DNA from: Acidimicrobiales bacterium
GTDB taxonomy: Bacteria; Actinomycetota; Acidimicrobiia; Acidimicrobiales; JAHEJN01
NCBI GenBank assembly: GCA_024638845.1
Contig: JAHEJN010000005.1
Coordinates: forward strand, 1 to 64,000
DNA: 64,000 bases
Reading direction: 5' to 3'
The position numbers and the translations under genes are program-made. Numbering within the stretch: the first letter of the stretch is position 1; each line of letters begins with the position of its first letter. The notes beneath the pieces were generated by a model. It was not told the DNA's origin. It did no database searches and worked only from the letters and a program-made list of their open reading frames with translations. This document shows positions 1-11,000 of this stretch, piece after piece.

Positions 1-1
1 C

Positions 2-433
2 CACGATCGCCATCTCATCCGGTCGGTGGCCGATGCGCTCATCGAGGTACGCGACGGCCGGGCTCGCTGGCACGACGGGGTGCCCGAGAAGGTGCTCATG
101 CCCACCGGCGAGACGACGAGGAGGCCGCCGTCCACGTCGACCAAGAAGTCGCCTGCGTCACAACCGTCGAAGGCCGACAAGCGCAAGGCGAGCGCGGCCG
201 AGCGCCAGCGCGGTTCAGACCTGCGCAAGGCGGTGAACAGGGCCGAACGCGCCATCCAGAAGGCCGAGGCCCGGGCGGCCGAGATCGAGGCGCAGCTCGC
301 CGATCCCGCCCTTTACGCCGACGCGGCGAGGGTGCGCACCCTGGCCGACGAGCTCGACGCGGCCAAGGCCGCGGCGGCCGGGCATCTCGCCGAGTGGGAG
401 GCGGCCAGCCTCGAGCTCGAGGAGCTCGGCTGA
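2..433 (+). CDS. ABC-F family ATPase, C-terminal fragment (5' end outside window)
   Basis: Frame open from base 2 reads HDRHLIRSVADALIEVRDG (typical ABC-F H-loop/post-H-loop region), then a Lys/Ala/Glu-rich coiled-coil C-terminal domain; the listed start at 26 is an internal GTG. Confidence 0.8.
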   Translation, partial: HDRHLIRSVADALIEVRDGRARWHDGVPEKVLMPTGETTRRPPSTSTKKSPASQPSKADKRKASAAERQRGSDLRKAVNRAERAIQKAEARAAEIEAQLADPALYADAARVRTLADELDAAKAAAAGHLAEWEAASLELEELG

Positions 434-505
434 CTCATCTCGGCCCGTAGGCTCAGGTCACCGTGGCTGCCTGGCGAACATGTCGTCAGCGTAGAGTGGA
501 CGGCG

Positions 506-1075
506 ATGGAACAACCGACGCCCGATGTGGCCGACTGGACCTGGGTTCTCGATCGACCGTGCCCCGATTGTGGCTACGTCGCCACCGACTTCGACCGCAT
601 CGAGCTCGGCGGCAAGATCCGGGCCAACGCCGCCTCATGGCGTCAGCTCCTGGGTATGGGTGACATCGTGACGGTCCGTCCGCCCGTGCCCGCCGGTGCC
701 AGCCCGGTGTGGTCGGCCCTCGAGTACGGCGCCCACGTGCGCGACGTCCACCAGCTGTATCGCGAGCGGTTCGAGCTGATGCTCAAACAGGACGGAGCCG
801 CTTTCGCCAACTGGAACCAGGACGAGACCGCCATCGAGTCCGCGTACCACCGCGACGACCCGGCCGCCGTGGCCTACGCGCTGGCGGTGAAGGCCGGCCA
901 GCTGGCCGACCTGCTCGATCGGCTGAACGCAGACGAGTGGGAACGCACCGGGCACCGATCCGACGGCGCGAGCTTCACGGTCGAGTCGATGGGCCGCTAC
1001 CTGCTCCACGATGTCGTGCACCACGTATGGGACGTGCGCAAGGGCTACGAGGCGATAACGGCCGAGTCGGCCTAG
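506..1075 (+). CDS. DinB-like / mycothiol-dependent maleylpyruvate isomerase-type protein
   Basis: 189-aa ORF with a DinB-like helical pattern and C-terminal HDVVHHVWDV. Confidence 0.7.
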   Translation: MEQPTPDVADWTWVLDRPCPDCGYVATDFDRIELGGKIRANAASWRQLLGMGDIVTVRPPVPAGASPVWSALEYGAHVRDVHQLYRERFELMLKQDGAAFANWNQDETAIESAYHRDDPAAVAYALAVKAGQLADLLDRLNADEWERTGHRSDGASFTVESMGRYLLHDVVHHVWDVRKGYEAITAESA

Positions 1076-1320
1076 CCGAGCGGCGGGAGCTTGCCGAACT
1101 CGAGGTCGACAGGAAGATCGTCGTCGGCGTGATCGTCGTCGATCTGGACCACCGCGACGGTCTTGGCCTTCGACGGATCGATGATCTCACCGAGCGCCAC
1201 CATCGCCGCACCCAACGCCTGGCTGGCACCCGTCTTCCTGCGTCGTTCCTCCAGCCGTGCTCGCTCTTCCTCGGTGAGGTCGCGGTCTTGGTCCCAAACG
1301 AACTTGGACGGCTCGGCCAT
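1072..1320 (-). CDS. small conserved hypothetical protein (82 aa)
   Basis: MAEPSKFVWDQDRDLTEEERARLEERRRKTG...; plausible start inside a much longer spurious frame; 3' end overlaps the upstream + gene by 4 bp. Confidence 0.55.
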   Translation of the reverse strand: MAEPSKFVWDQDRDLTEEERARLEERRRKTGASQALGAAMVALGEIIDPSKAKTVAVVQIDDDHADDDLPVDLEFGKLPPLG

Positions 1321-1386
1321 GCCCCAAGGTTGCCAGCTCGCTGACCCATTTGCGACGCCGGCCCCGTCAGCGGCTATACCCGCGTC

Positions 1387-2964
1387 ATGAGGTCTCGCCC
1401 TGCACCGGCGGCCACCGTCATCGCCCCGCACGGCATGGTGGCCTCGGTCGATCATCTTGCGTCGTCTGCGGGAATTGCGATGCTCCGTGCCGGAGGGTCG
1501 GCCGCCGACGCGGCCATCGCCGCCAACGCCGTGGTCACGGTCACCGCTCCGGACATGTGCGGCATGGGGGGCGATCTGTTCGCCCTCGTCCACGAGGCGG
1601 GCCAGCCCGTCGCCTGCCTGAACGCCAGCGGCCGCGCCGGCTCCGGCGCCGATCCCGACTCCCTCCGGGACGAAGGCAACACGGCGATGCCGTTCAGCCG
1701 GGACATCCGATCGGCAACGGTTCCGGGATGCGTCGACGGGTGGCAGGCCCTGCACGATCGGTACGGCCGGCTCCCTCTCGCCGACGTCTTGGCCCCGTCG
1801 ATCGACCTCGCTCGCAACGGGTTCGCCGCGTCGCCGATCCTCGCCGAAGCCGTCGAACGCCTGACCGGCACCCCCTACGCCGACGAGTTCGTGGCGGTCG
1901 CACCCCTGCGCCGAGGTGACCAGATCCGCCGGCCCGACGTCGCCGACGTGATGCAGGCCGTGGCCGACGGCGGCCGCGCCGGGTTCTACCTCGGCGAGTT
2001 CGGCCGACGCCTCCTCGACTTCGGTCGGGGCGAGTACCACGCCCGCGACCTCGCCCACATCCATGCCGATTGGGTGGAGCCGCTCACCGCCCGGGTCTGG
2101 GATCACGAGATCGCCACCGTGCCGCCCAACTCGCAGGGCTATCTCACCCTCGCCGGAGCCCTCATCGCCGCCCAGCTCGAGCTGCCCGCCGACCCCGAGA
2201 GCTCGGCCTTCGCCCATCTCCTGATCGAAGCAGCCCGCCAGGCCGGCTTCGATCGCCCCGGCGTCCTGCACGAACACGCCGACGGCGCCGCACTCATCGC
2301 GCCCGAGCGACTCGACTCCCGAGCCGCGGCCATCGACCCGCAGCGGGCGGCCACGCTGCCCGACGAGTACCGCAGCGGCGGCACGATGTACCTGTGCGCC
2401 ATCGATGACCAGCGCATGGGTGTATCGCTCATCCAATCGCTGAGCTCGACCTTCGGCACCCAACTCGTCGTACCCGGTACCGGGGTGCACCTCCACAATC
2501 GAGGCGCTGCGTTCTCGCTCGAACCCGGTCATCCAGCCGAGTACGGGCCGGCCCGCCGCCCGCCCCACACGCTCTCGCCCGCTCTCGTCACGAGGCCCGA
2601 CGGCTCGCTGCGCGCGGTGCTGGGCACCATGGGCGGTGATGCCCAACCCCAGGTCGTCCTCCAGCTCCTCGCTCGGCTCCTCGTCGCCGCCGAGTCGGCC
2701 GGTCGGTGCATCACCGCCGGGCGTTGGACGCTCCAGCCTCCCGACGGCAACGGCTTCGACACGTGGACCAACGCCACACCGCCGGTGCTGGTCCTCGAAT
2801 CCCACTGTCCCGATGCGTGGTCGGACGAGCTGTCGGCCCGGGGGCACCGGGTCGCCACGGCCGATACCGGCCACGGCCACGCCCACCTGATCGAGGTGCA
2901 TGGCGACCAGCTGCGAGGCGCCGCCGACCCCCGCGCCGTCGTCGGAGCGGCCATCGGCTACTGA
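1387..2964 (+). CDS. gamma-glutamyltransferase family protein
   Basis: 525 aa; GGSAADAAIAANAVVTVTAPDMCGMGGDLF and SGGTMYLCAIDDQRMGVSLIQSLSSTFGT are typical GGT motifs. Confidence 0.9.
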   Translation: MRSRPAPAATVIAPHGMVASVDHLASSAGIAMLRAGGSAADAAIAANAVVTVTAPDMCGMGGDLFALVHEAGQPVACLNASGRAGSGADPDSLRDEGNTAMPFSRDIRSATVPGCVDGWQALHDRYGRLPLADVLAPSIDLARNGFAASPILAEAVERLTGTPYADEFVAVAPLRRGDQIRRPDVADVMQAVADGGRAGFYLGEFGRRLLDFGRGEYHARDLAHIHADWVEPLTARVWDHEIATVPPNSQGYLTLAGALIAAQLELPADPESSAFAHLLIEAARQAGFDRPGVLHEHADGAALIAPERLDSRAAAIDPQRAATLPDEYRSGGTMYLCAIDDQRMGVSLIQSLSSTFGTQLVVPGTGVHLHNRGAAFSLEPGHPAEYGPARRPPHTLSPALVTRPDGSLRAVLGTMGGDAQPQVVLQLLARLLVAAESAGRCITAGRWTLQPPDGNGFDTWTNATPPVLVLESHCPDAWSDELSARGHRVATADTGHGHAHLIEVHGDQLRGAADPRAVVGAAIGY

Positions 2965-2979
2965 CCGCGTGCGAGCTAG

Positions 2980-3453
2980 GGTAAGGAGGAGAACCCGTAC
3001 TTCGGGTTCGGAACCGACAGCGCCATCGACGCACCGGGCTATCTCGTCATCAAGCACTCGGCCTATCCCCTGGCTCCACAGGACGACCACGGCCGCCACG
3101 ACGTGACCATGCCGGGCGCCAAGGTGATCGGACAGCGCCACGACCGGCCCCGCGCCTTCCGACCGGCATCGGTCGTGAACATCTCGGCCATGAGCTTCGG
3201 CTCACTGAGCGGAACCGCCATCGAGGCCTTGAACCGTGGTGCGGCCATAGCCGACGTGATGCACAACACCGGCGAAGGTGGCGGGGCACACCGGACTCCC
3301 GGTCGGCATCAAGTCGGCCGTGGGCGATCAGGCGTTCTGGGACACCCTCGCCGCCCGCATGCGGGTGCGAGGCGAGGGGCCCGACTTCATCACCATCGAC
3401 GGCGGCGAAGGCGGCACCGGTGCCGCGCCCCTGGTGTTCAGCGATCACGTGGA
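2980..3453 (+). pseudogene. remnant of an FMN-binding glutamate synthase-family gene (5'-truncated, internal deletion plus frameshift)
   Basis: Frame A from 2980: KEENPYFGFGTDSAIDAPGYLVIKHSAYPL...SVVNISAMSFGSLSGTAIEALNRGA...HNTGEGG; then a frame change to GHTGLPVGIKSAVG...PDFITIDGGEGGTGAAPLVFSDHV. The family's central segment is missing. Confidence 0.75.
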
Positions 3454-3932
3454 AGGATCGCGAGCCGGCCGGCACGGTCGCCCCCGACGCGCGCGCCGAG
3501 CTGGTGCAGTGGATCACCGACCGAATGCTCGAGCTGACCGATGCCGACACCGGCGAACGCCTCACCGCCCAGGTGCTCGACCTGCACGAGCGCTACCCAG
3601 GACCACTGACCCACCATCTGCCCGACCTGGCCGTCTTGTGGAATCGTCCGAACCGTCTGGTCGAGGGCATGGCCTCTCCGTTCCTCGACGCGGTGCAGCG
3701 GCTCCCGTACCACGGCGCCCGTTCGGGTGACCACCATCCCCGGGGAATGGCGTTCATCTCCGGGCCGGGCCTCTACCGGGGCCGCCACGATTCAGCCGTG
3801 AGCCCCGGTGAGCTCGGCGCAACCGTCGCCCAGCTCGCCGGACTGCCCCCCGGGCGGACCGTGTGCGACCCTGTCGTCGTCCCTCGCACCGCCGTGAACC
3901 CCGCAGGCGACGACGCTCGGTCCATCGATTGA
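3450..3932 (+). pseudogene. C-terminal remnant of a sulfatase / type I phosphodiesterase-like gene
   Basis: WKDREPAGTVAPDARAELVQWITDRMLELTDADTGERL...HHPRGMAFISGPGLYRGRHDSAVSPGELGATVAQLAGLP resembles the C-terminus of alkaline-phosphatase-superfamily proteins; no N-terminal catalytic region. Confidence 0.6.
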
Positions 3933-4020
3933 TTTCGGACGATTCCTCAACTTCGGGTGGTGCGCTCCGATGGAGGAGTGGCGGAACACCCCCTCCTCCG
4001 CCGTTCTCCCTCCTGAGACT

Positions 4021-4051
4021 GCAGCAGCCCGCCGAATCGGCGGGCTGTTGC
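4021..4051. terminator. bidirectional terminator-like hairpin
   Basis: GCAGCAGCCCGCC-GAATC-GGCGGGCTGTTGC: 13-bp stem with one G-U wobble, between the end of the + debris (3932) and the end of the - gene at 4101. Confidence 0.65.
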
Positions 4052-4100
4052 GGTTCAGAGAACGATTGGGAGCGAGGGGCCCGAGTGACCGGGCGTGGGA

Positions 4101-4358
4101 TCAGCCGGCCGACACCGGACTGCCGTCGAGGCTGACGCGCAGTGCTTCGAGGGTTTCCATCCACCAGAGGTTGGGCACCGAGCTGACACCGGGCATCTCG
4201 AGGAGCGCTCGGTCGATCTGGGCCACGATGGCGGTGTTGTCGGCCGCACCCAGGCGCAGATCGAGCAGGCCGTCGATGACACGCGACTTGGTGCTCACGT
4301 CGCCGTCGATGCCGTCGAGCAAGAGATCGATCAGGTGTTGCAGTAGTGATTCGCTCAT
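4101..4358 (-). CDS. small hypothetical protein (85 aa)
   Basis: MSESLLQHLIDLLLDGIDGDVSTKSRVIDGLLDLRLGAADN...; internal ATG of a longer frame. Confidence 0.6.
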   Translation of the reverse strand: MSESLLQHLIDLLLDGIDGDVSTKSRVIDGLLDLRLGAADNTAIVAQIDRALLEMPGVSSVPNLWWMETLEALRVSLDGSPVSAG

Positions 4359-4470
4359 GTCTGTCCTCTCCTGTCGGTCTGCAACCTCGTGACCCATGAT
4401 GGCATTCCCTGTCGGCAGAGATCGTGCAGATCGTCGCCACGTCACACGATCTTCACACGGTTTCACGAGC

Positions 4471-6273
4471 TCACGAGCTCGTCGTCGAGCGCTCCCAGCT
4501 GGCGAACAGCTCAGCGTAACGCCCTCCGGCTGCGACCAGATCGACATGTGCACCCTGTTCCACGAGACGGCCACCGTCGAAGACCAGCACCAGATCGGCG
4601 TTCTCGGCGGTCGACAGGCGGTGGGCGATGGTGACGGTCGTCCGGTCGGCCGCGAGCCGCTGGAGAGCGCCCGACAGCACCTGCTCGGTCTCGGGGTCGA
4701 CCGAGCTGGTTGCCTCGTCCAGGACCAGGAGTCCGGGATCGGCCAGAGCTGCCCGGGCCAGCGCCACGATCTGGCGTTCGCCGACCGACAACCGCTCGCC
4801 CCGCTCCCCTACCTCGGTCGCGAGTCCTTCGGCCAGTTCCCCGACCCAGCGATCGAGACCCAGTTCGGTGATCACATGATCGATTTCTGCGTCCGTCGCG
4901 CCGGTTCGTCCGTAACCGATGTTGGTGCGAATCGATCCGTCGAAGAGGAAGCCGTCCTGGGGCACCATGCGAACCGCGGCCCGACGGGCATCGGCACTCA
5001 CTCGTGCGATCGAGATGCCGGCCAGACGGACCTCGCCCGAGGTGGGATCGGCCAGGCGCACGAGCAGGCGGGCGAAGGTGGTCTTGCCACTGCCGGTTTC
5101 ACCGACGATGGCGACGTCGGTTCCGGCCGGGATCGAGACCGAGACGTGCGTCAGGACATCGACACCTCGCAGGTAGGCGAACGACACGTCGTCGGATTCG
5201 ACCGAGAGCGGGCCGGAGGGCAGAACGAGACCGCCTGTCGGTTCGGTGACCGTGGGCTCGGTCTCGAGCAGGCCGAGCACCTTGTGCCAGCCGGCCAGGG
5301 CGGTCTGGGTCTGGTCGAGCACCTCGATCAGCTGCGACACCGGCTGCCGTAGGATCCCGAGCAACAGGAGGAAGGCCACGACCTCACCGGTTTCGAGACC
5401 CCATCCGTCGCCCCAGATCACGAAGGTGACGGTCACCGAGATGAGCGTGACGGCGGTGAAGATCTCGCCCAGGGCGAAGATCGTGGAGAAGTACCGGGCG
5501 GCGCCGACCCGGGCTCGGTACTCGCGTGCGATCCCCCGATCGAGCTGGCCACCGAGATCGGCTCGGTAGCCGTAGGCCCGCACGGTCTCGCTGCCGCCGA
5601 GCATTTCGCCGGCCAGGCCCAGGAGCTCGCCGACGCGCGTGCGGACCAGATCGTAGGCCCGGAGCTGGCGCCGCTGAAGCGTCTTCACCACCGGCCCCGT
5701 GATCAGCATGGCCACGACGACCACGACGGTCAGCTGCCACGAGTACACGGCCATCAACGCCAGCACTCCGACGATAAGGGTCGTCTCGACGATCCACGAC
5801 AGCGCCCCCCAATCGACGAAACGGGTGATGGTGTCGACATCGGAGGTCACCCGAGCGACCAGCGCGCCCCGGCGCTGCTCGTTGTGGTCCGACAGACTCA
5901 GTTGGTGCACCCGCTCGAAGGCGGAGACCCGAAGCTCGTACAGGGTGGCCTCGGCGGCGCGAATCATACGGATCCGGGCGACGAGCGCCGGAACGCCGAC
6001 CAGGATCACCACGCCGGCCGTCAGCGAACAAGCCCCCACCACGTAGCCGGAGTCGACCCCTGACCCGTCGAAGCCGTTGTCGATCACCGATTGCACCAGG
6101 ATCGGAACGACGAGCCGACCGACGGCGGCCAACACGGCGAACCCGAACGACCATGCCAGGCCACGCCGGAGCACCGGGGTTCGGGCCACGGCCCGGCGCA
6201 GCGTGGCGAGGGCCGGGATGTCGTCGCCGCGCAGGTCGTCGTCGAACTGATCGGTCGAGGCCACGGCCGTCAC
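4471..6273 (-). CDS. ABC transporter, fused permease/ATP-binding protein (multidrug exporter type)
   Basis: 600 aa; TM region plus Walker A GETGSGKTT, signature LSVGERQ, Walker B LLVLDEATSSVD. Confidence 0.9.
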   Translation of the reverse strand: MTAVASTDQFDDDLRGDDIPALATLRRAVARTPVLRRGLAWSFGFAVLAAVGRLVVPILVQSVIDNGFDGSGVDSGYVVGACSLTAGVVILVGVPALVARIRMIRAAEATLYELRVSAFERVHQLSLSDHNEQRRGALVARVTSDVDTITRFVDWGALSWIVETTLIVGVLALMAVYSWQLTVVVVVAMLITGPVVKTLQRRQLRAYDLVRTRVGELLGLAGEMLGGSETVRAYGYRADLGGQLDRGIAREYRARVGAARYFSTIFALGEIFTAVTLISVTVTFVIWGDGWGLETGEVVAFLLLLGILRQPVSQLIEVLDQTQTALAGWHKVLGLLETEPTVTEPTGGLVLPSGPLSVESDDVSFAYLRGVDVLTHVSVSIPAGTDVAIVGETGSGKTTFARLLVRLADPTSGEVRLAGISIARVSADARRAAVRMVPQDGFLFDGSIRTNIGYGRTGATDAEIDHVITELGLDRWVGELAEGLATEVGERGERLSVGERQIVALARAALADPGLLVLDEATSSVDPETEQVLSGALQRLAADRTTVTIAHRLSTAENADLVLVFDGGRLVEQGAHVDLVAAGGRYAELFASWERSTTSS

Positions 6274-8012
6274 GCTCGCACCTCGCTCTCGTAGGCTCGC
6301 ACCAACGCCGCGTAGTCGGGCCGATCGAGAAGCACGTCGTGAGTGCCCGAGGCGACGACACGGCCGCCGGTCATGAATACCACGCGGTCGGCGAGAGCGA
6401 TCGTGCTCATCCGATGCGCCACCACAACCACGGTGGTCTCGAGCTCACGCAGCTGTTCGAGGATCCGTTGCTCGACCACCGGATCGACCGCCGACGTGGC
6501 GTCGTCGAGCAACAGCAGCCCGGGTCGTCTCGCCATGGCTCGCGCCAGCGCGACCCGTTGGCGCTGGCCACCGGAGAGCGTGACCCCGCGTTCGCCGACC
6601 ACCGCCTGCAGCCTGCCTTCGAGGTCAGCGATGAACTCTGCCGCGGCGACGGTGACCGCGTGATCGAGATCGGACCGGTCGAGCTCCTCACTCCCGATTC
6701 CCAGACGCAGGTTGCGCTCGATCGTGTCGCCGAAGAGGAACGGCTCCTGCAGCGCCACAGCCACCCGCCGCCGGAGATCCTGCTCGTCGATGCGATCGAG
6801 CGATACCCCGCCGATGGTGACCCGGCCGACCACCGGGTCGATCAGGCGGGCGACAGCCCGCAGGAGCGTGCTCTTGCCCGATCCGGTCGGTCCGACCAGG
6901 GCAACGGTCTCGCCCGCATCGACGGCAAGGTCGACGTCGTCGATGAGCGACACCCGGTCGACCGCAACAGTCAGCGAGTGGACGGCCAGGTCGAGGTTGC
7001 CGGGGCGCATCGGCTGCGTGGCCTCGACGTGCAACAGCGGATCGGTTTCGATGGCAAAGACGTCGCTCAGACGTTCGCGCGCGACAGTGGCCGGAGGAAG
7101 CGATGCGAAGAAGTAGCCGGCCACCGCGATGGGCAGGGCGAGGACGCCGAACACGGCGACGGCCTGCACCAGTTGTCCGGTGGAGATCGCTCCGACCTCC
7201 ACCCGCCACGCCGCAACCAGCACGAGGGTCACGACACCGAGGTCGGGAAGCATCTCGAGCGTGCGCTCGTAGAAGCCACGGATGATCGACTGGCGAATTC
7301 GCGCGTCGCGCAGCTCGGCGGTGGCGGCGGCAAATCTCTCGACCTCGGCCTGCTCGCGGCCGAGCGTCTTCACGACCAGCGCGCCGTCGAAGCTCTCATG
7401 GGCAATGGACGCGACCTTGCCCAGGCTGCGACGAACGGCCAGGGCGGGTCGTTCGACGAGGTGCCCGTGGATCCGCTGCATGACGAGCAGCAGCGGGATC
7501 AGCACCAACCCGACGAGTCCGAGCCACGGGTCGATGAGCACGAGGCTCGCCTCGGCGAAGACGACGATGGCGATGGCCCCGAGGCTGAACGGAAGCGGAG
7601 CGAGGGGTTCGGTGGCGGCGTCGGCGTCGGAGTCGACATGGGCGAGCAGCTTGCCGGTGGCCGAGGCGCGCACGTAGGCGAGCGGCGCGGCCAGCAGGCG
7701 GTCGGTGGCACGGCGCTGCAGCGTCGCCTTGGTGCGGGCCTGCAACATGCCGGCGGAGAACCGGCGGAGCACGACACCGATTGCCTGCGCGACGGCGAGG
7801 GCAGCCACGAGGACCAGCACCTGCGTCGCTCGCGAGCCGTCGAACGCGTCGTCGATCAGCGGCACGACGACGTCGTCGACCAGAAGCCCGAGCGCGTAGG
7901 TCGACCCTACGGCGGCCGCGGCGAACAGAACGGCACCGGTGACGGCAGCCGCGAGCACCAACCGCTCGTCGCGGCAGTAGCCGACGACAAAGCCGAGGCC
8001 GCGACGGAGCAA
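6270..8012 (-). CDS. ABC transporter, fused permease/ATP-binding protein (partner subunit)
   Basis: 580 aa; Walker A GPTGSGKST, signature LSGGQRQR, Walker B LLLLDDATSAVD; 4-bp overlap with the next gene suggests a heterodimer. Confidence 0.9.
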   Translation of the reverse strand: MLRRGLGFVVGYCRDERLVLAAAVTGAVLFAAAAVGSTYALGLLVDDVVVPLIDDAFDGSRATQVLVLVAALAVAQAIGVVLRRFSAGMLQARTKATLQRRATDRLLAAPLAYVRASATGKLLAHVDSDADAATEPLAPLPFSLGAIAIVVFAEASLVLIDPWLGLVGLVLIPLLLVMQRIHGHLVERPALAVRRSLGKVASIAHESFDGALVVKTLGREQAEVERFAAATAELRDARIRQSIIRGFYERTLEMLPDLGVVTLVLVAAWRVEVGAISTGQLVQAVAVFGVLALPIAVAGYFFASLPPATVARERLSDVFAIETDPLLHVEATQPMRPGNLDLAVHSLTVAVDRVSLIDDVDLAVDAGETVALVGPTGSGKSTLLRAVARLIDPVVGRVTIGGVSLDRIDEQDLRRRVAVALQEPFLFGDTIERNLRLGIGSEELDRSDLDHAVTVAAAEFIADLEGRLQAVVGERGVTLSGGQRQRVALARAMARRPGLLLLDDATSAVDPVVEQRILEQLRELETTVVVVAHRMSTIALADRVVFMTGGRVVASGTHDVLLDRPDYAALVRAYESEVRA

Positions 8013-8019
8013 CGAGCGA

Positions 8020-11000
8020 TCAGGCAGGCTCGGAGTCCGCAGAAGAGGCGTCGATCGAGTCGGTGGCCGTGGCCGCCGTGTCGTCCTCGAGGATCCCGAC
8101 GGCCCGTTCGATCAGCTCGGCCGCCCGGGCCGTGAGGTCCTGGTACTCGCCGAGGTCGCCGTCGCGCAGTGCGGTGTTGGCCCGCTCGAACAGCGAGGCC
8201 GCCTCGTCGAGCAACGACTTCACGTCGTCGGTGATCTCGAGGGGCTCGGCCTCGGCCGGAGGCGGCTGGTCGGCGGTGCCGTCGCCGGCGGGCGGCTCGG
8301 CCGAATCGGGTGTGGGTGATCCGTCGAGCGGCTCGTCTGGCTCTTCCTGGAGCGTCTCGGGCGCCACGCCGAAGAGCTGCTCGAGGGCACCCGACAGGGT
8401 GGCGTCGATCACCACCTGGTCGTCGTGGACGACGATCACGGCCTTGAGCTCGGGAATCGCCGTGTCGGCATCGGCCTGCACGTACAGCGGCCGGACATAG
8501 ACGATGGAGTTCTCGATGGGCAACAGCAGCAGGTTGGCCAGCCGCACCTGGGAGCCCTGCTGGTTGAGCTGGGTGATGCGGTCGGCGATGGTCTCCTCGG
8601 TGAGGATGTTGCTGTTCACGTTGAGGGGGCCATCGACCTGGGTACCCGGCATCTCGTACGCGAGCAGCTCGCCGTAGCGCTCCGGGTCGGAACGGGCCAC
8701 CATGAACGCCGTGAGCTCGGGGCGTTCGCTGTCGCCCGACACGGGGACGAAGGACCGCAGGACCACGAACTCCTCGCCCTCCTCACCCGGCAGCTTCAGG
8801 AGGACGTAGTAGGGGTCGATGCGACCGAGATCGGTGGGCACGGTGGGGTCGGGGGTTCCCGTGGTCGCCGTGGTCGACGTCGTCGGACCGCCGCGCACTG
8901 CCTCGCCCGGATCCTGCGCGACCTCCCAGAAGTTCGACCGCTCACCGGCATAGAACTCGTCGGGATCACCGACGTGGTAGCGGGCCCACATGTTGGTCTG
9001 GACCCTGAACAGGTCTTCCGGGTAGCGGAGATGGTCGACGAGATCGGCGGGCATCTCGTCGAAATCGGTGAACAGGTCGGGGAAGGCCCGGCTCCAGGCC
9101 TGGATGATGGGGTCGTCCGGATCGATCACGTAGAAGTCGACGTTGCCGTCGTAGCCGTCGACGACCGCCTTCACCGAGCCGCGCACGTAATTGAAGCCGT
9201 GGGCCAGACCGCTGCTGCGGGGAACCGAATCGGTGTCGGCCCGCTGACTGTAGGGGTAGCGGTCGGTGGTGGTGTAGCCGTCGACCATGTAGACGATGCG
9301 ACCGTCGTGGATCACCGGGTACGGGTCGCTGTCGAAGTGCAGGAACGGGGCCAACGCCTCGACCCGACCCCGAATGTCCCGGTTGTAGAGCACTCGGCTG
9401 TCGGAATCGAGCTGTCCGGAGACGAGCGGGTTGATGTCACCGAAGCGCATGGAGAAGGCCAGCCGGCGGAACAGGCCTCCGAGCGGCACCCCGCCGTCGC
9501 CGTCGTACCTCGACGTGACCTGATCGCCGGCGTCGCTCACGAAGTCGATCTCGGGCCGGGCGGCCCCGACGATCGCGTAGCCGCCGAGCTGTTCGCCGAC
9601 ATAGAGCTGCGGACGGTCGAGCACGACGTCGAGTCGGTTCTCCTGCGGCACGCCCTCGATCAGGAAGTCGGGACGCCCGGAGGCGTCGACGCCGTTGGCC
9701 GGCGACAGCGCAACGCCGTAGCCGTGGGTGTAGGCGAGCGTCTCGTTCTCCCACGATTGATCGCCGATGTCTCCGGGCTGCACGGTTCGGGCGGCAATGA
9801 CGACCTGAGTGGTGCGACCGTCGATCTGGTAGCGGTCGACGTCGAGGTCGACGAACTCGTAGAACGCCCGCTCGGCTTCGAGCCGCTCGAAGGTGTCCTG
9901 GACGATCGAGGGATCGAGTAGCCGGATGTTGCGGATCGTCGGCTCGTTGTTGCGGATGTCCGCGGCCGTGAGCTCGGCAGTGTACGGGAATGGCTGGGTC
10001 TCGACGGCCAGGCCGAAAGCGTCGCGCGTGGCCTCGATGTTGCGGGCGATGAATTGCGCCTCGCGAGCCGACTCCTCGGGCTCGACCCGAAGACGCTGAT
10101 ACACGGCCGGGTAGATGGCCCCCATGACCACCGCGGCGAACGCCCACAGCAGCACGACCGCGGCCGGGAACACCCAGCCTCGGATGCGGATGTTCACCAG
10201 GAAGACCACGAATGCGAGGAGCGCGACCAACAACAACAGGTTGAGGGTGGGCAACGATGCGTTCACGTCGGTGGAGGTGGCCCCGTCGACCACGCCTCGG
10301 CGAGACAGCGTGAGGTCGAATCGAGCGAGGTAGTAGTCGACCGCCTTGATCAGGGCCAAAAGGGCCAAGAGCACCGACACGTGGGCCTTCACCGCCGGCC
10401 GCACCATCTGCCCGCTGGTCTGGAGGCGGATCCCGCCGTTGATGTAGTGGGCGCCGATGGTGAACAGCAGCATCACCACGAGGGCCCGGAACGACCAGTC
10501 GACCACGTAGGACCAGAACGGCAACCGGAACACGTAGAACCCGACGTCGCGGCCGAACTGCGCGTCGTCGATTCCGAAGTCGACCGCGTTGTTGAACAGC
10601 AACCAGTTCTGCCACTGTGACGCCGCCGAGGCGCCGACCATCAGCGCCAACAGACCCGACACTCCGGACCGGACCAGAACGGTGTGGTCTCCGACGGCCT
10701 CGTGATAGCGCCCGAGCACCAGCTCTTCGGGCCCGGTGGGCCGGAACACGGGCGCGATGCGATCGGCCATGTAGAGGTTGAGCCACATGCCGGCGAAGAA
10801 GATGATGGTGAACACCACGCCGAGGCCGAGCTTGGTGAAGAAGACGGTGGTCCACACCTGCCCCTCGCCGAGGGCGTCGAACCACAGATAGTCGGTCCAG
10901 AGCCGGGCCAGCCCGAGGCTCGACAGGAACAGCACGAAGACCACGACGGCGAGGCCGATGAGAACGACACGAGCCGAGCGGGGAAGCCCCCGACGGCGTC

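Noticed and set aside
2991-3009. GAACCCG-TACTT-CGGGTTC hairpin after ggt as a terminator
   Set aside because: It falls exactly on conserved codons (NPYFGFG) of the decayed glutamate-synthase fragment, short stem, no U-tract; likely coincidence of coding.
1323-3141. Long - strand frame of ORF 1072..3141 upstream of the 82-aa gene
   Set aside because: Antisense to a clear gamma-glutamyltransferase; composition is typical of GC-rich shadow frames. Only the last 82 aa look real.
6153-8135. 660-aa + strand ORF antisense to the ABC transporter
   Set aside because: Shadow frame of a gene with intact Walker A/B and signature motifs.
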